This document shows positions 1-14,000 of a DNA stretch of 64,000 bases, one piece after another. The number at the start of each line of letters is the position of its first letter. The stretch's first letter is position 1. The notes below the pieces were generated by a model, which was not told the origin of the DNA, made no database searches, and was given only the letters and a program-made list of their open reading frames with translations. A program made the position numbers and the translations under genes. Source of the stretch: Reticulitermes speratus (Eukaryota > Arthropoda > Insecta > Blattodea > Rhinotermitidae); contig JAJKFL010000007.1 in NCBI GenBank assembly GCA_021186555.1, positions 1,995,001 to 2,059,000 of the forward strand, in the 5' to 3' direction.

Positions 1-505
1 ACAGTGGGAAGAAGAATGAGAAGAATGTAGAAAAAAGAAGTACGAGGAGAAGGAGAAAAAGAAGCACAAGAATAAGAAGTAGAATTTGGGGAAGAAGGGT
101 ATATAAAAAGGAAAGAAGAGGAGAAAAAAGGAAGAAAAAAGCACAACAAGAAGTAGGAGAAGAATAGTAAGAAAAGGATGAGAAAAGAAGAGGAGAAGAA
201 GAGGAAAGAAAGCAAAAGAAAAATTAGCACAAGAAGAATAGCGAAAAGAAGTACAGAAGAAGCAAAAGAATTGGCAGCAGTAGGTGAAGAAGAATAGAGA
301 ATAGAAAGAGAAGAAGTACGAGGAGAAGACGAGGAAGAAGAAGAAGCAAGAGAAAAAGTAGGAGGAGAAGAAGACTAGAGAAAAGAAGAAGAAGAGGAGA
401 AGGAAAATAATCAGAAGAAAAAGAAAAGAAGAATAAGAAGAAATAAAGAGGAGAAAAAGGAAAACAAGCAGAAGTGATAAGAAGAAGAAGAAGGCGTAGT
501 GACAT
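1..505. repeat. polypurine (GA-rich) low-complexity tract
   Basis: Almost pure A and G on the + strand, dominated by GAAGAA, AGAAG and GAGGA runs, ending near the first TGACATACACTG. The leucine/phenylalanine-rich open frame on the other strand is only the complement of this tract. Confidence 0.9.
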
Positions 506-607
506 ACACTGCATTTATTACAGTGGTGGAAAGACAAAATTTACGGCTGTAATGTTCATAGGGAGTGCCAGGTCGCCGTTATGGTTAACATAGGCTGGAG
601 ACAAAGT

Positions 608-770
608 AGGACTCCTCTGGACGGGTGATCAGCCCGTCGCAGATACCTCTACCTGACAACACACAACACCCACAAGAGACAGACATCCATCCCCCCGGCG
701 GGATTCGAACCGCAATCCCAGTAAGCGAGAGGCCGCAGACCCACGCCTTAGACCGCGCGGCCACTGGGAT
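608..770 (-). mobile_element. tRNA-derived SINE, family A (copy 1)
   Basis: Read on the minus strand it begins with a tRNA-like head: an A-box-like GCGCGGTCTAAGGCG, then a B-box GGTTCGAATCC. A body of about 100 bp follows that recurs at 5608-5854, 10661-10917 and 58690-58942. This copy lacks the distal part seen in the others. Its minus-strand reading frame is a repeat translation, not a gene. Confidence 0.8.
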
Positions 771-926
771 CGTCGATGTTCCACAATACTGTATATAAAA
801 TATTTATAGTATTTTGCTCTGTAATAATTCTGCATACTTTGTATATTTTGTATGTTTATGTCTTATTGCACATCCTGCTGTCATTTTGACGAACCGTGGA
901 ACAACGAAGTGTATATATCTATGTAG

Positions 927-1548
927 GTGTTATGTATAAACTGGGTGTATGTGGACAATTTGTATACGTGTTATGTATAAACTGGGTGTACGTGGACAAT
1001 TTGTGTACGTGTTATGTATAAACTGGGTGTACGTGGACAATTTGTGTACGTGTTATGTATAAACTGGGTGTACGTGGACAATTTGTGTACGTGTTATGTA
1101 TAAACTGGGTGTACGTGGACAATTTGTGTACGTGTTATGTATAAACTGGGTGTACGTGGACAATTTGTGTACGTGTTATGTATAAACTGGGTGTACGTGG
1201 ACAATTTGTGTACGTGTTATGTATAAACTGGGTGTACGTGGACAATTGTGTACGTGTTATGTATAAACTGGGTGTATGTGGACAATTTGTGTACGTGTTA
1301 TGTATAAACTGGGTGTATGTGGACAATTTGTGTACGTGTTATGTATAAACTGGGTGTACGTGGACAATTTGTGTACGTGTTATGTATAAACTGGGTGTAC
1401 GTGGACAATTTGTGTACGTGTTATGTATAAACTGGGTGTACGTGGACAATTTGTGTACGTGTTATGTATAAACTGGGTGTATGTGGACAATTTGTATACG
1501 TGTTATGTATAAACTGGGTGTACGTGGACAATTTGTGTATGTGTTATC
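927..1548. repeat. 41-bp minisatellite, about 15 copies
   Basis: Head-to-tail 41-bp units, each containing GTGTTATGTATAAACTGGG followed by a TACGTGGACAATTTG segment. Units differ mainly by TACGTG/TATGTG changes. Each typical unit carries TACGTG twice. The array lies downstream of the HEMLH exon on the gene's strand. Confidence 0.95.
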
Positions 1549-1808
1549 CTAATTAGGTTCTGACCTACTTAACCCATATTGGCGATTTACAATTGTGGTC
1601 AGCAAGGTTACGGTGGGGTGTTGCATCGCAGATAGTTATGGGGTTGTGGATAAATATTTTGACTCCATCTTCTGGGTGGGCATTATCAGATTCCTGCAAA
1701 GAGTTGCTAAGTATTTGCAAAACTGCAGGGCGTCACGAATCCGATGAACACACCCTTAGCTTTACCTCTCACAGCACTCCAAGTCTCTCTGTCTTATTCA
1801 CTTCTTAC
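1549..1808 (-). other. intron sequence after the catalytic exon
   Basis: Between the 41-bp array and the GTAAGA donor I see no repeat and no further exon. The + strand open frames here are shadows of the peptidase exon. Confidence 0.6.
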
Positions 1809-2080
1809 CTGGACATCTACGTTGGCACCCTTGAAGCTGACCTTCTTCCAGAAGGTGGCCGCGTATTGTCTGGCCACACAGTCCAGCCTCGCTTCCAGTC
1901 TGAGGCGAGATTCGGGAGAGAACCAGTCCTTGGGCTCGCCGTTGGCGTCATATCTGATTCCAGTCAGATCAAAGGCATGCAGCATCTCGTGAGTGAAAAT
2001 GAGGCCGATCGTCGCGTAAGGGATGTAACTCGGCACGTCTGCACGGAAGTACGGCTGGCTGAGCAGGGCCAGCGGTATCA
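1809..2080 (-). CDS. M13 peptidase, catalytic exon with zinc motif
   Basis: Codes from [11 protein letters not shown] through [17 protein letters not shown] to a Cys-containing LDCVARQY segment. HEMLH is the HExxH zinc site: two His ligands and the catalytic Glu. The acceptor is CTTGCAG before TGATACC and the donor is CAG before GTAAGA. Length is 272 nt, entering with two bases of a split codon and ending in phase 0. The same frame stays open a little further upstream (HTL before AVIP), so the true acceptor could be earlier. The next exon, with the third zinc ligand, is outside the window. Confidence 0.93.
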
Positions 2081-5000
2081 CTGCAAGCGTGTGCATGAGG
2101 GTTTGTGTGGTGTGAACAGCGTGTCGACGTAATTAACCTCACAACCAAAAGCTCTTATAGCCTTTTGGACTAATAATAAAAGGTAAAGTTTTCCCTGTCC
2201 ACGCCATGAAGACGCATAGGGGGAGTAGAGGTATAGCTCCACTCATTCTCAACCTCGACGCTAGATGGAGGTGGAATGGTCAACATCACGACCCGGCCGC
2301 TGTACCCTCGAAAAGGTCCCAGTACCCATTGAATAGGAGGCTGTATCGGCCCCAAAGCCGGTCTGGACACTTTGGAGAAGATAAGTTCGTTTTCTACCGG
2401 GATTCGTACCGCGGACCATCAGGCCCGTAGCTAGTCACTGCACCGACTGAACTATCCTGAATAATATGGGCCTATAACATTAATGTCCTAGATCAGTGGT
2501 ATTCAACCTGAGGTACGCGTACCCCCGGGGGTACGCGAAGACATCTTAGGGGGTACGTAAAATTAAAAAAATATATGTTATTTCATGATAAACACTGAAT
2601 AATCAGGGCAAGATTTAGGGTTAGCCACAAGAGACCGGACGTAAGGACATGCGATTTGGGAGCGCCATTTTTTTTTTCTCTCTCTCTCTCTCCTTTATGC
2701 GATTCTTATCTGGGCGGCTAGTTTCATTTTATTCCACACAGTGCATATAATTTTGCTTTGCTAAAATACCTTTGTTCCTTTATTAATTTTTATATGATAA
2801 GCAATAATATATTTGTTATTTAATAGCTTGATTCTCCTTTTTCTCATTTAAAACTTATTATTTAATACATTATTTTGGATGTAATTTATTTAACTTATTT
2901 TAGATGTAGATTATAGACTGTGTATAACTTGAATTATGCACCAATAACTTTGGGGGTACAAAGTTGAAGAGAAATTATATGTGGGGGTACGCGAACAAAA
3001 AAGTTTGAATACCGCTGCACTAGATCACGGTACACAGTCTGCATCACGCAGGCTAGTCTGTTAGTGCAGTAGCAAAGGGAAGTGATTACAGCTCTTTTGT
3101 AAGTACCGTAGGATGTTTAAACCGCAAACACTCTGAATGTCACAGCAGGTGTCAAATTGTTCTGCGGTGCTCAGCGTCGTGAGAAACTCGTATTTCATCC
3201 GCTAAACTTCCTCATAGGTCATTATGTCGAAGTAGTTGCTAGTGAAGAACACGTGAAGGACACGTGGAGAAACAACATAAGGCTGCATAAAGAAAACATC
3301 CGAAATTCACGGTCCAGTATTTTCATTTAATATACCAACTACATGTACTTACAACACATGATATTATAGCCACTTCACTCCTACATGTTTCGGCATAACA
3401 ATGCCATCTTCAGGGAGTATATACCAAGTAGTGTTCTGTACACACAATAGAAATTATACAGGGACACGGTCCGCATTGGATCGAGGACTACAGTAGATGT
3501 TTGTATATGCACTGCCAGCACTCAGAGTAGTCTTGAATCTAACTATATTTTATGTGTTTTAAATATTTTATATTTAAACTTATTATATGACATACATAAT
3601 GTCTAAAATATATTATAAAATTCATATTTTAATCCATTTTATCCACATACAAAATATACTGAAGGTTGTAAGTTTCACAGATGTAATACAGCTTATTGTA
3701 AATGGTTTTAAGCTTGGTATGTACTCCCTGAAGATGGAATTGTTATGCCGAAATATTTCGGAGTGAAGTGAATATAATATAATGTATTGTAAGTGCATTT
3801 AGTTGGTACATTGAATGAAAATATTGATTCAAAATGCACAAAACAAATAATTTTACAATTGTTCGCGATCCAGATAAAGCATTTCAGCCCGGAGAGACGC
3901 TGTCTATCAGTCTGCCTAGACAAGTACGTCATAGTGTGCTCAGTACACTACCATTTTTCTCCACATATTTCCCATTTTATTACTCACAAATTATTCAAAA
4001 TCTGACGCCGTACAATCCGAGCCCCTGACAGTATCGCTAAACTAAACACAAAAGTAAATATAGAACAGACACGTATTATATTTCTGTCTGTAATATTTTC
4101 CTACCTCAAATGCACTGGAATACTTACATCCGAGTTCGAGCAATTTGGTGTAGCGGTAACTCTCTGGAATTTTATTCTGGAGGTAACCAGTTCGAATACC
4201 GGCCGGCCTAGTGGCAGTCGTGATGTTATTCGTGGTTTTCCTCGTTTATTTCAAGCTATTTCCCGGGAATTACATCCATTAAGAATAGACAGTTTCCATT
4301 CTGATACGTTCCCAACCGTCATTCGCCAGTGTTTCTACCGTACGCTGTGTTGTTTGAGCTAACAAAGCTTAGTAAGATGAACAACAACACTTCTCATGTT
4401 ACAGGCGAAACGTTTTGTGTAACAACATTAGACGTACCGATACTGTTGACTGTCAGCTCGTAGAACGCATTCATACAATGATACGCCCATCTGAAACATG
4501 ACAGTGTATTAGTAACATGACAGTGTATTAGTAACATGACAGTGTATTAGTAACATGACAGTGTATTAGTAACATGACAGTGTATTAGTAACATGACAGT
4601 GTATTAGTAAATGACAGTGTATTAGTAACATGACAGTGTATTAGTAACATGGCAGTTTAGTAAATCTGTAGTAAATGACAGTGTATTAGTAACATGACAG
4701 TGTATTAGTAATATGACAGTGTATTAGTAACATGACAGTGTATTAGTAACATGACAGTGTATTAGTAACATGACAGTGTATTAGTAACATGACAGTGTAT
4801 TAGTAACATGACAGTGTATTAGTAACATGACAGTGTATTAGTAACATGACAGTGTATTAGTAACATGACAGTGTATTAGTAACATGACAGTGTATTAGTA
4901 ACATGACAGTGATTAGTAACAGGGCATGTATTAGTAACATGGCAGTGTATTAGTAACATGGCAGTGTATTAGTAACATGACAGTGTATTAGTAACATGAC

Positions 5001-8000
5001 AGTGTATTAGTAACATGACAGTATATTAGTAACATGGCAGTGTATTAGTAACATGACAGTGTATTAGTAAACATGACATGATGTATTAGTAACATGACAG
5101 TGTATTAGTAACATGACAGTGTATTAGTAACATGACAGTGTATTAGTAACATGACAGTGTATTAGTAACATGACAGTGTATTAGTAACATGACAGTGTAT
5201 TAGTAACATGACAGTGTATTAGTAACATGACAGTGTATTAGTAACATGACAGTGTATTAGTAACATGGCAGTGTATTAGTAACATGCAGTATATTAGTAA
5301 CATGACAGTGTATTAGTAACATGACAGTGTATTAGTAACATGACAGTGTATTAGTAACATGACAGTGTATTAGTAACATGGCAGTATATTAGTAACATGA
5401 CAGTGTATTTGTAACATGACAGTGTATTAGTAATATGACAGTGTATTAGTAACATGACAGTGTATTAGTAACATGACAGTGTATTAGTAACATGGACGCA
5501 GAAGGGCCAGGTTCGCAATGTCTGCAACAGCACCAGTTGTTGAACGGCAAACGGCTGCAGTAACACCACTACTTTCTTACAACATCATTTTCACAGTTAC
5601 ACAGTATTTTTTTCCCCAGTGGCTCGACAGCCCCTTGGGGGCCTAGGCCGCCTCATTTTTCGAGGCTTCACGATCACAGTCAGACACACCACACTTGGTA
5701 AGACTCCTCTGGACGAGTGACCAGCCCGTCGCAGAGACCTCTACCTGACAACACACAACACTCACAACAGACAGACATCCATGCCACCGGCGGGATTCGA
5801 ACCCACAATCCCAGTAAGCGAACGGCCGAAGACCCACGCTTTAGACCGCACGGACAGTCACACAGTATACTTTCGGTAATTTTATTATATATTTGAATTC
5901 CCTATACTTACGTACAGACGCTCCACCATGTACCAGATCTCTACATACGATCGACACACTACAGACGCTCCACCATGTACCAGATCTCTACATACGATCG
6001 ACACAGATGTCTGTATGTGTGATCGTACAGTTGCAAACAGCTGCAGCACTTGGTACGGCTTATTGTTAACACTTTTAGTACTATTAACATTACAACACTG
6101 TAAGTTTATGGTTATTAACTTTATGTATTTTATAATTATAACGTTTAATATTTTAATCACTTCTGTAAAGGCGACAATAACTAGATAGGTGTGTTGGATC
6201 TACATTCCTTTGTATTGAACGGCCCCCTGATGATGGCACCTCGGTGCCGAAACATGTAGAGGTTTTATAACAATTCATTAATATATTTTATTCGGTGCAT
6301 ACGTTAGTTGACATAATAGTTACAAGAATATGCACGGTAAGAATAACATGAAATTTGCCATACAACTTTATTTATTGTAAGTTTTCAGGTTTTCGTGGTG
6401 GTTCATCAGTCGAGGGTCTTAGTTTGTGTTTCTGCACCGTGTAGTAGATGAGTGCACCGACGTTTCGGAGGAACGTATTGCCTCCATCTTTAGAGTGACT
6501 GATTCTCGTTCATGAGGACTCTGAAGTGGTTGGGAACCAGTGTCATTAGCTCGCTGCTGGTCTATTGACCACCAAAGCCCTGTTTCGTTGGGGCCCATGA
6601 CCATGTTTTAGTTCTTGTCTTGGTTCTTGGGGTTTTTTTAGTGGTTGGAATTAGACGAATAATTCGGTTAAATGGTAAAGTTGAGGAAATCTAGCCAATG
6701 ATAACATTGGGAGGCGCCGAAAAATAGAAGAAGTAACGGGCCAACAGCAACGAGTTCCAACAGCGGCTGTTTTAAAGAGTCTAGAGTGTGAACGGCCCTT
6801 TTCAGGGCCCAAGGTGGAAGATGTGTGGGTCGGCCGACCTTAAACTTTCTTAAATAACCAGCAGATTATTCCAAGACACTTCAGCATCCACCTGAACCAG
6901 AATCAGTCACCCTGAAAATAGAGGTAGCACGTTCTTCCGAAACGTCGAAACACTCATCTAGTACACGGCGCATAAAACCAAAAGAAGGTCATCAAATTAA
7001 CGTTACTTGTTACAAAAGTAAAGTCATCAGACTAGATGCGGAATTTTGTACATGAAATTTATGGTATTTCACTTGTAGCCATTGTCTACTAGCAACGCCA
7101 ACGTAGCAGTAACGAAACGTAATGTAATGCACCATGCGAGGTCCGGACATTACAGAAAACTTTACTTACTTCTGGTCAGCTGGCTGTTGATCTTGGAAAT
7201 TCTGTAGCGTGGCTCTCAGTTCTCTGTACCTTCGGACGACATTGCCAAAGAAATTGTCAGAATCAACTTCAACCTACAACATACGTTTAAAATTGTGCAG
7301 TTCATTTAAAATAATATGTGGGAATAGATATTCTGAACATATACATATTTTATACTGAATTAAAACATTTCGAAAGAGATGCAACCTGCTTTAAGTTGTT
7401 TTGCAAGACAGTGGAACTCGGTTATAACGTTGAGGCACTGAATATTCCATATCGTTATAAACGAGTGTTGTTATAACCGAGTAGTGTAACGTTAATGGTT
7501 AACAGTGAGGAATTAATTGGTACCAAGAATATCTGACGTTATAGACGAGGTGTCGTATAAACCGATGTCGTTTAACCGGGTTCGACTGTATATTTATTAT
7601 GTACCTTATATCAAATTATTCTGCTTCGTTGCATTGTTTAATATACAGCCGAACCCGGTTATAACGACATCGGTTTATACGACACTCGCCCTATGAATTA
7701 GATATTCTGCTGGTACCAATTAATTCATCACTGTTAACCATAACATTACACTGCTCGGTTATAACGACAACGTTTTATAACGACACAAAATATTAAGTCC
7801 CTTTCACGATGTTATAACCAAGTTCGGACTCTATTAAATGATTCGTTTTACGACTGCCGAAAGACATGCAATATTGTAAAAGTATTTATCTACGTAAGCA
7901 TTGTAAAACTGAAGATGATTTTCCAGTAAGTAATTTGTAGCGCACTGGTACAGGTCTGAAGGAAAATGCCTAAAGGAGTGAATCTGAAGGAAGGGAAAAG

Positions 8001-11000
8001 TCACAAGGAAATGGAAGTAGGTATAGATATTGGGGAAGAAGTCGAGGAGGAAAGAAGAAAGTGACTGGAGGAATGGGGTCCAAGGAAGGAATGTCGGTCG
8101 CAAGAAAGTGAATCACAGCAGAAAGTGAAGGCACCAAAGGATTAAATCTGTGGTCTTCTGGGTAATTACACGGCGTCGTGTGGTAATTATTTACCGACGT
8201 TTCGGGACAACGTATCGGTCCCTCTTCACGAGTCAAGATTCCAAGAGGATCCTCTGAATCTACTGGACCGAATCTTGACTCGTGAAGATGGGACCGATAG
8301 GTTGTCCCGAAACGTCGGTAAATAATTACCACACGACGCCGTGTAATTACCCAGAAGACCACAGATTTTATCAACATTCGCGGCCTAAGCCTGAAATCAC
8401 CGAAGGATTATGTCCGAAGGAGAAGTACACCTGCTCTTTAGGCTGAGGTCGTCTGGCTGGTATAATACGGGATATATTTACCAGTATTGTAAGAAATCCG
8501 CTGCTTCCATCTTCAGGGTGAATGCAACAGTTTTTTTCCAACACTTTGGTAAAATACTGCATGTTATACCACGCAAGACAAAAATTTGCCTTGTACAAAG
8601 GTAGCTGCCTTAACAAGGAGTTGCTGAGGTGTGAAACAAGGAAGGAACATGCGTAGTGCCACATGCAGACGGGCCGTCGCGTGGCGTGGCAACTCACATC
8701 CTGCAGAAGGCTGGCCACGTACGTTTGGTTCCAGAGCTGTGGCCACGTCAGGAAGTGTCCGCGCAGACTGGCCAGTTTGTGCAGCGCGTCCTTGCGTGTC
8801 GGCTCGTCTAGCCACGACAGACTCCTAATCCTGGTCTCGAAGGTAATCTTGAGGCGCGAGAACATTGCTGTCACCTGCCACATCCACGTGTTTATCATAT
8901 TAATTTGTCAGTTATTTAACGACGGTGTTACAAGTGGTGAGTTAGTTAACGTCAAATTGAACCCTAAATGCAACGGAGTCAGGGGAAAACTATCACGGCC
9001 TGTTTCAAAGCACTGTCGTGGCATTAGCTGGACTTACATAGTAAATACATATTCACTGTTTAAAGAGTAAAATAAGTTACAGTACTCCCCGATTTCCGAA
9101 AGAGCATTGCTCTCCGGGAGGTCCCCAGACTTCGCCCGTTGACCCTCTATTAAGAGTAACATGCAGATGAATATTAGAACGGAGCATTGGAGTAATGATA
9201 GTGACAGGAGAAAACCGAAGTACTCGAAGAGAAACGCATCCGAGTGCCAATTGTCTACCACAAATCTAATATGGACGGGCGTGGGATCGAATCCGGGTCT
9301 CCGCCGTGAGATACCGGCGAAAAACCACCTGCGTCTTAAGACTCAAATTAATATTTCAAAGACTCAGTCCGTACCGCGCAGTAAACACACTCCGTCTCAG
9401 TTAAACAAACCAGTCAGTTAATGTTGTACAGTGAAATAATCGCTGTTTGTTCTGAGATCCACACAAAACACATAAATACAGTCCGTACCGCGCAGTAAAC
9501 ACACTCGTCTCAGTTATACAAACCAGTCAGTTAATGCTTGTACAGTGAAATAATCGCTGTTTGTTCTGAGATCCACACAAAACACATAAATACAGTCCGT
9601 ACCGCGCAGTAAACACACTCCGTCTCAGTTATACAAACAGTCAGTTAATGTTGTACAGTGAAATAATCGCTGTTTGTTCTGAGATCCACACAAAACACAT
9701 AAATACATCCGTACCTGCAGTAAACACACTCCGTCTAGTTATACAACCATCAGTTAATGTTGTACAGTGAAATAATCGCTGTTTGTTCTGAGATCCACAC
9801 AAAACACATAAATACATCTCGCGTCGTCTCAGTTATACAAACCAGTCAGTTAATGTTGTACAGTGAAATAATCGCTGTTTGTTCTGAGATCCACACAAAA
9901 CACATAAATACACTGTGTGGGCAGAACGTAGAATTGTTGAATGTTAAACCTGGTGGTACATATAGTAGCCATTAGTATTTAAAGAACTGTAGAACGAATT
10001 TGGGTGGTTCCCATGTTCCAAGTTGTTACTGCCTGTTTCTCTATTAGACCTTCCTTCAAGTCGTAACACTCTTGCTACAAAGGCGGGAAAATTATCTTTC
10101 CAAATTATGCGTTTCCCCGGCACTTATCCCAAGTCATTAAAGGTTACCACTCTGAAGTCTTCACAATCACAGTACTCTCATCCGAAGGGTGAGCGGACGA
10201 CGCCTGGGGAACCTGTAACAAACTTATGCCATTTCTCCCCATTACTCCCCCCTAAATAAAGCGTCAGTCACCGCTAAACTTGACTTAGCATTTTTTGTCT
10301 ACACTTTTGTTACCAGAAAGTGGCCCTAACGTAACTAGCTGACAATACTGACATGATGATATACAGGTTTGTGTCACTGTAACATTGGAAACTCAGTAAG
10401 CATGGAAACCGGTAACTATGGCAACCGGAGTGTAACCATAGCAACCAGTCTATAACTAACTTACCATGGAATCCCGGTAGTGACTTAACCATAAAGCAAA
10501 TTATACCACAGCAATATAAACCCTAGAACTGGCCTCAAGGGTTTGGAGGCGAAAATATATTTGCTTCCAAATGGAATAGAATTTCGATTCACTGGTCGTA
10601 GATGTGTTAGTCTGGACACTGTACTGACTGAGCTACCATGGCATTTAATATGGCTGCATTTTTTTTTCAATGGCGCAACAGCCCCTAGTGGGCCTGGGCC
10701 TCCTCATTATCGAGGCTTCACGATCACACTTTTTAGACACACCACACTCGGTAGGACTCCTCTGGACGAGTGATCAGCCCGACGCAGAGACCTCTACCTG
10801 ACAACACACAACACTCACAACAGACAGACATCCATGCCACCGGCGGGATTCAAACCCACAATCCCAGCAAGCGAACGGCTGCAGACCCACGCCTTAGACC
10901 GCACGGCCACTGCGATCGCCATGACTGTATATAATTAAGCCTATCTCACAACAGTTGTTCCACCAAATGCACAACAATAAAAAGACAATAGTTGATAAAT

Positions 11001-14000
11001 ACATGACACTTCCTACACGTTTCGGCCAACAATGGCCATCTTCAGCGAAGTGTTTATATAAAAAAAGAGTTGTTATCAGTAACTGTGCTTTCCTTTGTTA
11101 ACCACTTCCCTGAAGATGGCCATTGTTGGCCGACACATGTAGCAGTGTTATATACATATAAACACTTGAATGTTTATTGTATATACCTGAACACTGCGAC
11201 ACAGTGTACTGCTCGGAACCTGGACAATGCTAAGCTAAGCCTACCTGTGTACGAAGTTGTTCGAGGTACTGAGGTGAGAAATGTTGAACATAGAGGGCGC
11301 TGACTGCCTTTGTGAAGACATTGATTGTGACACGTGTGCAGAATCCTAACCAGTCTGGCGTGGCGGTCGTATTGACAAGCTCGTTCAAGATATCTCGAGC
11401 GAACACAAGCAGAAGGGCGTTGTGTACCACCCTGCAACAGACAGTCTAGTAGGTATGCTCTTCTGGGATTTTACACAAGTACATAGGTAGCTACCGACGT
11501 TTCGGTACAACCTATCGCTCTCATCTTCAAGGGTCAAGCAGTTTTGTCTCCCGTCCCTTCACCTGAAGACGAGTCATTTTCCGAAACGTCGTGATTTTTA
11601 TATTATATTTTAATATATTAACCGGACGATGGACAAAGTCCAGAAGACAATTGGTTCTCAGTTGTGTACTGCTTGACCCTTGAAGATGAGACCGATAGGT
11701 TGTACCGAAACGTCGGTAACTACCAATATACTCTGCGTAAAGTCCCATAAGAGCGCAGATCTCATTTACACCTCGGCGGAAGCCTGAAGTAACGCAAGGC
11801 AGTGAACATCTGGACTGCGGTCCGTCGAGTTGTGACGCTATAGACTGCGCAGTGCTGTAACGCAGTGCAAATAGATTGAGGGCGTTGTGAAGCAGCGTGC
11901 TGTGGGGAGTATCTGGAGCTGAGAGAGGTGGATGTTGAGGAACTGCATAAGTGGGGAGTATCTGGAACTGAGAGGTGGATGTTGAGGAACTGCATAAGTG
12001 GGGAGTATCTGGAACTGAGAGGTGGATGTTGAGGAACTGCATAAGTGGGGAGTATCTGGAACTGAGAGGTGGATGTTGAGGAACTGCATAAGTGGGGAGT
12101 ATCTGGAACTGAGAGGTGGATGTTGAGGAACTGCATAAGTGGGGAGTATCTGGAACTGAGAGGTGGATGTTGAGGAACTGCATAAGTGGCGGAGTATCTG
12201 GAACTGAAAGGTGGATGTTGAGGAACTGCATAAGTGGGGAGTATCTGGAAGTGAGAGGTGGATGTTGAGGAACTGCATAAGTGGGGAGTATCTGGAACTG
12301 AGAGAGGTGGATGTTGAGGAACTGCATAAGTGGGGAGTATCTGGAACTGAGAGGTGGATGTTGAGGAACTGCATAAGTGGGGAGTATCTGGAACTGAGAG
12401 GTGAATGTTGAGGAACTGCATAAGTGGGGAGTATCTGGAACTGAGAGAGGTGGATGTTGAGGAACTGCATAAGTGGGGAGTATCTGGAACTGAGAGAGTG
12501 GATGTTGAGGAACTGCATAAGTGGGGAGTATCTGGAACTGAGAGAGGTGGATGTTGAGGAACTGCATAAGTGGGGAGTATCTGGAACTGAGAGAGGTGGA
12601 TGTTGAGGAACTGCATAAGTGGGGAGTATCTGGAACTGAGAGAGTGGATGTTGAGGAACTGCATAAGTGGGGAGTATCTGGAACTGAGAGAGGTGGATGT
12701 TGAGGAACTGCATAAGTGGGGAGTATCTGGAACTAGAGAGGTGATGTTGAGGAACTGCATAAGTGGGGAGTATCTGGAACTGAGAGGTGGATGTTGAGGA
12801 ACTGCATAAGTGGGGAGTATCGGAACTAGAGAGAGTGGATGTTGAGAACTGCATAGTGGGGAGTATCTGGAACTGAGAGAGTGGATGTTGAGAACTGCAT
12901 AAGTGGGGAGTATCTGGAACTGAGGAGAGGTGAAGTTGAGGACTGCATAAGTGGGAGTATCTGGAACTGAGAGAGTGGATGTTGAGGAACTGCATAAGTG
13001 GGAGTATCTGGAACTGAGAGAGTGGATGTTGAGGAACTGCATAAGTGGGAGTATCTGGAACTGAGAGAGGTGGAGTTGAGGAACGCATAATGGGGAGTAT
13101 CTGGAACTGAGAGAGGTGGATTTGAGGAACTGCATAAGTGGGGAGTATCGGAACTGAGAGAGTGGATGTTGAGGAACTGCATAAGGGGAGTATCTGGAAC
13201 GAGAGAGGTGATGTGAGGAACTGCAAAGTGGGAGTATCTGAACTGAGAGGTGGATGTTGAGGAACTGCATAAGTGGGGAAACTGGAACGAAGAGTGGATG
13301 TTGAGGAACTGCATAAGTGGGGATATCTGAACTAGAGAGTGGATGTGAGGACTGCATAAGTGGGAGTATCTGGAACTGAAGAGGTTTGAGAACTGCATAA
13401 TGGGGAGTATCTGGAACTGAGAGAGTGATGTTGAGGAACTGCAAAGTGGGAGTATCTGAACAGAGAGGTGATTGAGGAACGCATAAGTGGGGATATCTGG
13501 AACTGAGAGAGTGGATGTTGAGGAACTGCATAATGGGAGTATCTGGAACTGAAGAGTGGATGTTGAGGACTGCATAAGTGGGAGTATCTGAACTGAGAGA
13601 GTGATGTTGAGGAACTGCATAAGTGGGAGATCTGGAACTGAAGGGTGGATGTTGAGGACTGCATAATGGGAGTAACTGGAACTGAGAGAGGTGATGTTGA
13701 GGAACGCATAAGTGGGGAGTATCGGAACTGAGAGAGTGGATGTTGAGGAACTGCATAAGTGGGGATATCTGGAACTGAGAGAGGTGGATGTTGAGGAACT
13801 GCATAAGGGGAGTATCTGGAACTGAGAGAGTGGATGTTGAGGAACTGCATAAGTGGGATATCTGGAACTGAGAGAGGTGGATGTTGAGGAACTGCATAAG
13901 TGGGAGTATCTGGAACTGAGAGAGGTGGATGTTGAGAACTGCATAAGTGGGGAGTATCTGGAACTGAGAGAGGTGGATGTTGAGAACTGCATAAGTGGGG

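Larger units (their letters stand above)
3330..3815. mobile_element. foldback element carrying an inverted pair of hammerhead motifs
   Basis: The ends are inverted copies: ACATGTACTTACAACA near 3350 is mirrored by TGTATTGTAAGTGCAT near 3790. The hammerhead-like motifs at 3377-3418 (-) and 3722-3764 (+) lie just inside. The middle is AT-rich and has no coding frame. The layout matches the pairs at 11 kb, 42 kb and 58 kb. Confidence 0.6.

Noticed and set aside
608-770. True tRNA gene
   Set aside because: A and B boxes are present but the arms do not fold into a full cloverleaf, and the sequence recurs with a SINE body and target-site duplications.
2170-2370. Minus-strand frame with [15 protein letters not shown] as a peptidase exon
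   Set aside because: Part of a tRNA-derived SINE; translation of its body, no splice sites fitting the phase.
4496-5494. CRISPR-like direct repeats
   Set aside because: Contiguous tandem units without spacers, in a eukaryotic intron.
5885-6160. Possible missing M13 exon ending at GTAAGTATAGG
   Set aside because: Good donor and an acceptor-like CTGCAG, but the frame ([11 protein letters not shown]) has no M13 pattern and contains a tandem duplication.
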